The translations under genes and the position numbers were made by a program. Shown piece after piece: positions 17,322 through 22,218 of a stretch of DNA of 64,000 bases; positions within the stretch are counted from its first letter, which is position 1, and every line of letters starts with the position of its first letter. Under the pieces are notes generated by a model. The model did not search any database. It had not been told where the DNA came from and saw only the letters and a list, made by a program, of their open reading frames with translations. The stretch is from an uncultured Ruminococcus sp. (GTDB lineage Bacteria; Bacillota; Clostridia; Oscillospirales; Ruminococcaceae): NCBI GenBank assembly GCA_900543145.1, contig UQPZ01000006.1, positions 62,001 through 126,000 of the forward strand, given 5' to 3'.

Positions 17322-17579
17322 TTATTCACTTAGTTTTTTTAAAACTTTAGTAATTATTGTTTCCTTTTCTTCATCTTCTTCAATTTCAAATTCTGATTCA
17401 AATTTATTTCTTTGATAATAATGTAAATCTCTTAATATATCAAGTATTTTAGGTATATTACAAGCAATGTAAATTATAGCTATACCAACAATTATTTTAA
17501 AAACTACATATAGTATTTTCAATACAACAATTGTTTTTAATGACAAGCTAATAACTGATGATATTTCATCATAATTCAT
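17322..17579 (-). CDS. 85-aa membrane protein of the repressor cassette
   Basis: An 85-aa protein with one or two hydrophobic segments (residues 8-43, TIVVLKILYVVFKIIVGIAI) and a strongly acidic tail (FEIEEDEEKE) ending in a short helix. Its ATG overlaps the stop of the regulator gene (ATGA), so the two are coupled. It could be an immunity or superinfection-exclusion protein expressed in the lysogen, since it shares the repressor's promoter; this is inference. No family is recognised. Confidence 0.6.
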   Translation of the reverse strand: MNYDEISSVISLSLKTIVVLKILYVVFKIIVGIAIIYIACNIPKILDILRDLHYYQRNKFESEFEIEEDEEKETIITKVLKKLSE

Positions 17580-17764
17580 TCTTGCAGTTCCTCTCTTTCT
17601 ATATCATCATCAATAAGCTTATTTATATAAGCGTTAATGCTTAACCCGTTTTTTTCTGCTGTTTTCTTTATTTCTTCTTTCCTCCCTTTTTTAACTGTTA
17701 GAGCTATTCTGTCATATGCTTTTTCATTGTATTTTCTATTTGCTTTTGTTCTTGCTGTCGGCAT
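17576..17764 (-). CDS. ribbon-helix-helix DNA-binding protein, probable prophage repressor
   Basis: A 62-aa protein: basic N-terminus (PTARTKANRKYNEKAYDR), a beta strand (RIALTVKKG) and two helices (RKEEIKKTAEKNGLS, INAYINKLIDDDI), the layout of the Arc/MetJ/CopG family, which binds palindromic DNA as dimers. ATG 17764 is preferred because GAGGTG lies upstream. It is transcribed away from the SprT gene, and the region between them has GTTAGTAC repeats, so it most likely represses itself and the rightward early promoter. Confidence 0.8.
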   Translation of the reverse strand: MPTARTKANRKYNEKAYDRIALTVKKGRKEEIKKTAEKNGLSINAYINKLIDDDIEREELQE

Positions 17765-17783
17765 TTTTATCACCTCTTGAATA

Positions 17784-17812
17784 ATTATACATTAATTTTG
17801 AATTTTTGTCAA
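17784..17812 (-). promoter_or_regulatory. leftward promoter of the repressor cassette
   Basis: On the reverse strand a full consensus, TTGACA (17807-17812), 17 bp, TATAAT (17784-17789). It lies 20 bp upstream of the repressor ATG, and operator-like repeat 1 abuts its -35. Confidence 0.85.
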
Positions 17813-17814
17813 TT

Positions 17815-17881
17815 GTACTAGCGTTAGTACATAATTTATACATAGTGTTAGTACAAAATGTTTACTTGACTATGTACTAAC
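17815..17881. promoter_or_regulatory. operator-like repeats (GTTAGTAC) between divergent promoters
   Basis: Three sites: the inverted pair GTACTA-GCGT-TAGTAC at 17815-17830, a half site GTTAGTAC at 17847-17854, and the inverse GTACTAAC at 17874-17881 inside the rightward promoter spacer. Probable binding sites for the ribbon-helix-helix protein. Confidence 0.65.
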
Positions 17882-17894
17882 GTTATGGTATAAT
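17866..17894 (+). promoter_or_regulatory. rightward early promoter of the prophage
   Basis: TTGACT (17866-17871), 17 bp, TATAAT (17889-17894). One operator-like repeat lies between the two boxes. The leader begins with GAGGGAAAGG and a small GGGA/TCCC hairpin. Confidence 0.8.
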
Positions 17895-17942
17895 GTATAT
17901 AGAGGGAAAGGAAAATCCCAAACACCAGAAAGGAAAAATATT

Positions 17943-17987
17943 ATGAAAAAATTTTTAGTTTATCTTGATGATACCCCTTTGTGTTAA
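17943..17987 (+). CDS. 14-codon leader ORF
   Basis: ATG 17943 behind AAAGGAAAAA encodes MKKFLVYLDDTPLC and a stop. It is the first ORF of the early transcript, 120 bp before the SprT gene. It may be a leader peptide or the remnant of a longer gene; evidence is weak. Confidence 0.3.
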   Translation: MKKFLVYLDDTPLC

Positions 17988-18071
17988 ATCTAATTTTAAT
18001 TTAACAATTGTTTCTTCTGTACATTAAAACATTAAAATATAAAGCTGTGCTAACGGCTATACGGGCAGAAA

Positions 18072-18091
18072 TTGAAAGTAAACTTTCAAAA
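18072..18091. repeat. prophage palindrome, copy 2
   Basis: TTGAAAGTAAACTTTCAAAA, 17 bp before the SprT start. Other copies: 16217-16236 (C at the variable base) and 20658-20677 (T). Confidence 0.75.
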
Positions 18092-18108
18092 AAAGTGAGG
18101 TAATAAAA

Positions 18109-18747
18109 ATGTGTAAAAAACGCAAAGTCTATACAATGAGCGAATTAAACTTAAGCATAATGAAAATGTTTAATCAAATTAATGCAGATTTTTTTGACAA
18201 TCAGTTACCAAAGGTAGTTATAACTTTTGAAAGCGGATATAAAAAAGGTGCTTATGGTTGGATAACAACAGTTAAGGACTGGAAACAGGGAAATGAAGAA
18301 CGGTATCATATCAATATAAGTTCTGACTACCTTGACCGTCCCATTAATAATATAATTTCAACCTTGATTCACGAAATGTGTCATCTCTATGCTATTGAAA
18401 ATGATATTCAGGACACTAGCCGTTCTGGAATATATCATAATAAGAGGTTCAAACAAATAGCCGAATCTCATGGACTTTTTGTTGACGAAGCTGATAAAAT
18501 AGGTTGGAGCGTAACAAGCTTAACACCTGAAACTGAAAAATACATAGAAAATGTTTGTCCTATATCTGAAATTCGTATTATAAAAAAACGTCCGTCAGCT
18601 TTCGGTTGTTCAAAACCTAAAAATAAGCAGTCAGCCAGAAAATACATATGCCCTTCATGCGGTCTTATAGTCAGAGCTACAAAGGACTGTCGTATCTCTT
18701 GTCTTGACTGTGACTGCACAATGGAGTTAAAACAGGCTGAGGATTAA
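18109..18747 (+). CDS. SprT-like zinc metalloprotease with zinc ribbon
   Basis: A 212-aa protein with the SprT/Spartan layout. The catalytic HEMCH is at residues 88-92, a likely third zinc-ligand histidine is at 110 (SGIYHNKRF), and a C-terminal four-cysteine zinc ribbon follows (CPSC about 180, CLDC about 202). Spartan proteases cut proteins crosslinked to DNA. An element that replicates by rolling circle makes a covalent Rep-DNA adduct, so removal of that adduct is a plausible role, though untested. It is the first real gene of the early rightward transcript, with the palindrome TTGAAAGTAAACTTTCAAAA just before its RBS (GTGAGG). Confidence 0.8.
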   Translation: MCKKRKVYTMSELNLSIMKMFNQINADFFDNQLPKVVITFESGYKKGAYGWITTVKDWKQGNEERYHINISSDYLDRPINNIISTLIHEMCHLYAIENDIQDTSRSGIYHNKRFKQIAESHGLFVDEADKIGWSVTSLTPETEKYIENVCPISEIRIIKKRPSAFGCSKPKNKQSARKYICPSCGLIVRATKDCRISCLDCDCTMELKQAED

Positions 18748-19110
18748 CATCTCAGTCCTGCGTTGCTCCTTTTGCGGTAAGGAGTAACGACCGCAGGGCG
18801 GACGGACTGGACGCATTTGCGCTGCGGGGCGCTTCCCCGCCTTACAGCGACCGTAGTCGCTGTTCCCCCTGCGCTCCTATCTCGCTTTCTTTTTCTAGTC
18901 CTCATTCTTACGTTTTTTTCAAGCTTTCAAACCTCAACCCCAAGCGCCTTTCAATGCATTTAAAAACTATCGCCTATCTCAAACCGCCGAATGGCGTAAC
19001 CGCTTTAGCGGTCTGCAAACTCAGTTTTCTTAATATCAAACTATCTCCTTTTACATACTTTCCTCAGCAAACAGATTATAACATCTGTTAATATATTGGA
19101 CAAACTTTCC
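18748..19110. other. structured GC-rich non-coding region (candidate packaging signal or minus-strand origin)
   Basis: No gene on either strand. In contrast to the AT-rich element, the first part is GC-rich and folds into several hairpins: GTTGCTCC/GGAGTAAC (18762-18769 with 18781-18788), GCGGGG/CCCCGC (18824-18840), ACAGCGAC-CGTA-GTCGCTGT (18844-18863), CGCC-GAAT-GGCG (18985-18996) and ACCGC-TTTA-GCGGT (18999-19012). It lies directly upstream of the replication origin, where filamentous phages keep their packaging signal and complementary-strand origin. The function is inferred from position and structure. Confidence 0.6.
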
Positions 19111-19112
19111 TC

Positions 19113-19141
19113 TTGACAAATTAGAATAAATGTTCTATTAT
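19113..19141 (+). promoter_or_regulatory. rep promoter
   Basis: TTGACA (19113-19118), 17 bp, TATTAT (19136-19141). Two related 14-mers, AGAATAAATGTTCT (19123-19136) and GGAACTGATGTTCT (19150-19163), bracket the -10 and look like repressor sites. Confidence 0.8.
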
Positions 19142-19183
19142 TATATATAGGAACTGATGTTCTGAATATAACGAGGGAAAGAG

Positions 19184-19213
19184 GAAGTCGGGGTTAGTAT
19201 TACCCCCGACTTC
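19184..19213 (+). other. candidate rolling-circle origin: hairpin with TAGTATTAC nonanucleotide
   Basis: Left arm GAAGTCGGGG (19184-19193), loop TTAGTATTAC (19194-19203), right arm CCCCGACTTC (19204-19213): a perfect 10-bp GC-rich stem. The loop contains TAGTATTAC, the nonanucleotide nicked by Rep in circoviruses and, as TAATATTAC, in geminiviruses. By analogy the nick would fall between 19201 and 19202. It lies 96 bp upstream of the rep start and beside iteron-like repeats. Confidence 0.88.
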
Positions 19214-19295
19214 GTTACAAGTTACAAGGGTAGTGCAAACGGCGTATTTTCGGACTAAAAGTTTGTAACCAATATTCGTTACAACTTCGTTACAA
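19213..19295. repeat. GTTACAA iterons beside the origin
   Basis: Direct copies at 19214-19220, 19221-19227, 19278-19284 and 19289-19295, and an inverted copy TTGTAAC at 19263-19269. Three direct copies are preceded by C (CGTTACAA). The layout resembles Rep-binding iterons of CRESS viruses and rolling-circle plasmids. Confidence 0.7.
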
Positions 19296-19308
19296 AGGTG
19301 GTGATTAA

Positions 19309-20529
19309 TTGTCTGAATTCGTTTGTAAATCAACATTTTGTGTTATAAACAATCCTCGTTATAACATAACCTATAGACACAATGAAACAGGAGAAATAAT
19401 AAAAGACGAAAACGGAAAGCCGGAGATTTTAACGCAAGAACCAACGGAATATTACGGCTTTACAGAACAGCAAATATGTGATGATGTATTAAACAAATGG
19501 GTTTCTGACGGTGAAGAACATACAGGAGCAGTATTGTATTGTGTATCTGCTTTAGGACTTGAACACTTGCATTGTGTGTTTGAAAGTAATAAAGCCTATC
19601 GCCCTTTAACTGTTTTAAAACGGTTATTTTCTAAGATACATATTGAGGTCACAAAGGGCAGTAAAAAAGATGTTGAAGATTATATAAATAAGGTGGGAAA
19701 ATTTGAAGAAAAGGGCGAAAAGATAATTGCTAAATCTCAGGTTGGAGAAATTATAGGTTGTCAGGGCAAAAGAACTGATTTGATAACCCTTGATGAAATT
19801 AAAGAACTTATATCAGAGGGTCTTACACCTCGTGAAATATTTTTAAAATATCCAAAGGCATTGAAAGAAGAAAAAGCTGTTAACTGGCTTTTTTTTGATA
19901 GGCGTTGTCAGGATATACCTAGGGTAAGGAACGTTGACGTTTACTGGCTTTGCGGAAGAACAGGCTGCGGAAAATCATATAAATACGTTGAACTTTGCGA
20001 AAAGTACGGTGATGAAAATGTATACTTGGTTTCTGATTATCAACATCCGTTTGATAATTATATAGGTCAAGACGTTGTTGTTTTTGATGAGTTTCGAGGG
20101 CAATTCCGCTTTGCTGATATGCTTATGTATCTGGACAGATACATAAGAGATATAAACGCACGCTATTTTAATAAAACTTGTATCTGGACAAAGGTTTATA
20201 TAACGTCACCTCTTACGCCTTATCATGTATATAACAATAATGAAGGAGAGGATAAAAAAGAACAGTTCTATCGCCGAATAAAAGAAATTGTTCGTTGCTT
20301 TAAATATGAGAAAAAGGACTGCACGGTTTACTTTCAAGCTTCATTGCCCTGTGAATTAGACGGTTGTATAAAAGACATTTACAAAGAATTTAACGATATA
20401 GAAACCTATTGTATAGACAGAGTAAAATATTGCAACGACTATAAAGGTGAGGAAGGTATAAAAGTTACCTATGTGAAAAAAGAGGGTGAACAGATTGAAG
20501 AAACATTGACAAACGGCTTTGCAATATGA
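19309..20529 (+). CDS. rep: CRESS-type Rep: HUH endonuclease fused to superfamily 3 helicase
   Basis: A 406-aa rolling-circle initiator. Endonuclease motif I is FCVINNP (residues 10-16), motif II is HLH (86-88), and motif III is YINK with the nicking tyrosine at 125. The helicase part has Walker A GRTGCGKS (216-223), Walker B VVVFDEF (256-262, with FRG), motif C YITSP (297-301) and an arginine-finger-like YRR (321-323). This order matches Rep of circoviruses, geminiviruses and bacterial pCRESS plasmids, and not the M13 gene II protein. The start is TTG 19309 with AAGGTGG upstream; no ATG lies nearby. It would nick the TAGTATTAC loop upstream and unwind the circle. Confidence 0.9.
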   Translation: MSEFVCKSTFCVINNPRYNITYRHNETGEIIKDENGKPEILTQEPTEYYGFTEQQICDDVLNKWVSDGEEHTGAVLYCVSALGLEHLHCVFESNKAYRPLTVLKRLFSKIHIEVTKGSKKDVEDYINKVGKFEEKGEKIIAKSQVGEIIGCQGKRTDLITLDEIKELISEGLTPREIFLKYPKALKEEKAVNWLFFDRRCQDIPRVRNVDVYWLCGRTGCGKSYKYVELCEKYGDENVYLVSDYQHPFDNYIGQDVVVFDEFRGQFRFADMLMYLDRYIRDINARYFNKTCIWTKVYITSPLTPYHVYNNNEGEDKKEQFYRRIKEIVRCFKYEKKDCTVYFQASLPCELDGCIKDIYKEFNDIETYCIDRVKYCNDYKGEEGIKVTYVKKEGEQIEETLTNGFAI

Positions 20530-20550
20530 TTTATAAAGGAGGTTAATAAG

Positions 20551-20655
20551 GTGTATGGTTTTTTGATATTTATTCTATCAATTTTTATGAAACTTTTACT
20601 CATATTTTTAGTTTTAGCTTTAATTGTAGCATATTTATATTTTAAAAATTATTGA
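20551..20655 (+). CDS. 34-aa membrane peptide
   Basis: GTG 20551 behind a very strong RBS (AAAGGAGG). The product is almost entirely one hydrophobic helix (residues 3-29) with a short basic end. It is 21 bp after rep. It could be a minor virion tip protein, holin-like peptide or toxin; no family is recognised. The strong RBS supports real translation. Confidence 0.55.
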   Translation: MYGFLIFILSIFMKLLLIFLVLALIVAYLYFKNY

Positions 20656-20657
20656 TA

Positions 20658-20677
20658 TTGAAAGTTAACTTTCAAAA
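20658..20677. repeat. prophage palindrome, copy 3
   Basis: TTGAAAGTTAACTTTCAAAA, of which 18 bp is a perfect palindrome. It lies between the membrane-peptide stop and the promoter at 20716. Confidence 0.75.
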
Positions 20678-20715
20678 ATATGCAGTTAATATATTAAACA
20701 ATTAACTTTACCAAT

Positions 20716-20743
20716 TTGACAAAATAAAAATAATTGATATAAT
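20716..20743 (+). promoter_or_regulatory. promoter upstream of the 70-aa gene and recombinase
   Basis: TTGACA (20716-20721), 16 bp, TATAAT (20738-20743), 22 bp before ATG 20765. Confidence 0.8.
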
Positions 20744-20764
20744 ATCACATTTAGGAGGTTTATT

Positions 20765-20977
20765 ATGAAAACTAGGGAATTTAATGCAGATGAATTAAGG
20801 CTGTTTTATCTGTGGTTAAGCGGTCAGATTAAGGGCAGTAAGCAGACAGACGAAAATCTTATAATTGTGTTTCTCTGCTGTCCTGCCGAGCGTGACAGCC
20901 TTTTGAAAGAGTTTCTTACGGAGTTCGGCAACGAAAGACGTTACCTTGCTCTTAGACGTTATCTTAATGTACGTTAA
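20765..20977 (+). CDS. 70-aa hypothetical protein before the recombinase
   Basis: A soluble helical protein of 70 aa (FNADELRLFYLWLSGQIKG and RRYLALRRYLNVR) behind AGGAGG. It has its own promoter and is followed by a terminator, then the recombinase gene. Its position would suit a directionality factor, but no winged-helix or Xis motif can be seen. Function unknown. Confidence 0.6.
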   Translation: MKTREFNADELRLFYLWLSGQIKGSKQTDENLIIVFLCCPAERDSLLKEFLTEFGNERRYLALRRYLNVR

Positions 20978-20982
20978 TAAGA

Positions 20983-21034
20983 AAAAGCTGTCCTTAATGC
21001 TGAATTGCTCCAACAATTCAGCAGACAGCTTTTC
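20983..21034 (+). terminator. two-tier terminator/attenuator before the recombinase gene
   Basis: Outer stem AAAAGCTGTC/GACAGCTTTT, inner stem GCTGAATTG/CAATTCAGC, then TTTTC. No promoter fits between it and the recombinase RBS, so integrase expression probably depends on read-through. Confidence 0.75.
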
Positions 21035-21066
21035 TACAAACCCTCATGCAAGAAAGGAATGTCATA

Positions 21067-21972
21067 ATGAAATTTAAAGATTATATCCCGTTGTATCTTA
21101 GTAGTTATCAAACCGTAAATACAGTTGAACATCAGACTTATATACGTAAGTATCTTACTCCTTATTTGGGAGATATTGACCTTAATGATATAAAACCTGT
21201 TCATGTAATGCAAGCCTTAGCCAGTGCAGACAAACTGCTTAAAACAAGCGGAACTGTTAAAAAAATAATCTATGATATAAAAAAGATTATGTCTACCGCT
21301 TATGTTAATGATTTATGTGAAAAGGATATAAGCAACGGTATTGTTTATATGCCTTACAAGCGTATGAACGACAGAAACAAGGTCAAAAGCTTTACTAAAG
21401 AGGAAATTGCTTTTATCTTTAATGAAAAAAGCTTTGTATCAGACTTATTCTTTTTTCAGTTTTTAACTGGTATGAGAGCAGAAGAACTACTAGCATTAAA
21501 GTGGACTTGCGTTAATCAAATTAATAGCAATTATTATATAACTATTTGCGCCGTTATATGTAATGACGGCGGACATCGTTATTATACCGAAACAACTAAA
21601 AGCCGTTATTCCAGAACTATAAAGCTTATGCCACAGGCAGTTGATATAATTGAACGTTTGCCACGTATTAATGATTTTGTTTTTGCGAATCAATTTAAGC
21701 GTAGAAGTACTGATTATTTAACTCCCTCTTGGCATTCAAGTAATTGGGTTAAGTTTTTTAACCGTAGGGACAAAGAATACTTTGAATTAAACGGGTCACA
21801 TTTGCCTTATTTGTCGGCGCATAAACTTAGACATTCTTTTTCACTTATAAGTCTTGAAAGCGGTTATAATTTAGCTGATTTGTCTTTGTATTTAGGACAT
21901 TGCGATACCAGTACAACAACTCGTTATTATCTTAATGGTCGTTGTGATAAGCTTCAACCGCCTAAATTTTAG
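21067..21972 (+). CDS. int: tyrosine recombinase (phage integrase)
   Basis: A 301-aa site-specific recombinase that would join the phage circle to the tRNA-Arg gene. The N-terminal part is SAM-like (KDYIPLYLSSY... TVKKIIYDIKKI). The catalytic part has TGMRAEELLALKW (Arg137), HKLRHSF (His252, Arg255), LGH (His278) and a terminal tyrosine at 287 or 288 (TTRYY), all as expected for this family. ATG 21067 is chosen because AAAGGA lies 8 bp upstream. The gene is next to the attachment site, as usual. Confidence 0.93.
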   Translation: MKFKDYIPLYLSSYQTVNTVEHQTYIRKYLTPYLGDIDLNDIKPVHVMQALASADKLLKTSGTVKKIIYDIKKIMSTAYVNDLCEKDISNGIVYMPYKRMNDRNKVKSFTKEEIAFIFNEKSFVSDLFFFQFLTGMRAEELLALKWTCVNQINSNYYITICAVICNDGGHRYYTETTKSRYSRTIKLMPQAVDIIERLPRINDFVFANQFKRRSTDYLTPSWHSSNWVKFFNRRDKEYFELNGSHLPYLSAHKLRHSFSLISLESGYNLADLSLYLGHCDTSTTTRYYLNGRCDKLQPPKF

Positions 21973-22002
21973 TATACTTATGGGATAAAGTAGTTTGATG
22001 GG

Positions 22003-22078
22003 GCGCACTTAAAGAATTATAATGGTGCGCTTTGCTACAGGGTCGTTACTCGTGGACTTATACAAAAGTATAAGTCCA
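22003..22078. other. paired hairpins between recombinase and attR
   Basis: GCGCAC/GTGCGC (22003-22008 with 22025-22030), and a perfect 11-bp stem TGGACTTATAC/GTATAAGTCCA with AAAA loop (22053-22078). They may end the int transcript or serve as recombinase arm sites. Confidence 0.5.
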
Positions 22079-22104
22079 TAGTTTTAACAATAAAAATCAG
22101 CAAT

Positions 22105-22150
22105 TGGTGCGCCCGACAGGATTCGAACCTGCGACCTTCAGAGTCGGAGT
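22105..22150 (-). repeat. attR: direct repeat within the intact tRNA-Arg
   Basis: 46 bp matching 13312-13357 with one mismatch. After insertion the tRNA keeps a complete 3' half supplied by the element. Confidence 0.9.
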
Positions 22151-22181
22151 CTGACGCTCTATCCAACTGAGCTACGGACGC
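22105..22181 (-). tRNA. tRNA-Arg (anticodon CCG)
   Basis: 77 nt on the reverse strand with encoded CCA. Acceptor strand GCGTCCG pairs with CGGGCGC (one G-U), the D arm is GCTC/GAGC, the anticodon stem TCAGA/TCTGA encloses the loop CTCCGAC (anticodon CCG), and the T arm is GCAGG-TTCGAAT-CCTGT. It reads CGG arginine codons. It is the integration site of the prophage and lies just downstream of metG. Confidence 0.96.
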
Positions 22182-22188
22182 TTATTAT

Positions 22189-22209
22189 AGGAGCGGAATT
22201 TCCGCTCCT
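22189..22209 (-). terminator. hairpin between metG and tRNA-Arg
   Basis: AGGAGCGG/CCGCTCCT with a 5-nt loop. The T tract on the reverse strand is weak, so it may end metG only partly and let some transcript reach the tRNA. Confidence 0.55.
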
Positions 22210-22218
22210 TATTTGTAA

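Larger units (their letters stand above)
13312..22150. mobile_element. integrated filamentous phage (inovirus-like prophage) with CRESS-like replication module
   Basis: An element of about 8.8 kb between two copies of the tRNA-Arg 3' end, visibly more AT-rich than both flanks. In order it holds an ssDNA-binding-like gene, a coat-like gene and terminator, an adsorption-like gene with a frameshift site, tiny membrane proteins, a Zot-type ATPase, a repressor cassette on the other strand, a SprT protease, a GC-rich non-coding region, a TAGTATTAC origin hairpin, Rep, two small genes and a tyrosine recombinase. Size and gene order fit inoviruses (usually about 5-9 kb). No outer-membrane secretin is present, as expected for a monoderm host. 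All main functions appear intact, so excision and production may still be possible. That it is a phage is inferred from Zot, coat and Rep together. Confidence 0.88.

Noticed and set aside
18748..19110. CRISPR array or IS remnant in the hairpin-rich region
   Set aside because: The hairpins differ from each other, there are no regularly spaced direct repeats, and no transposase fragment is present. No CRISPR array was seen elsewhere in the window.
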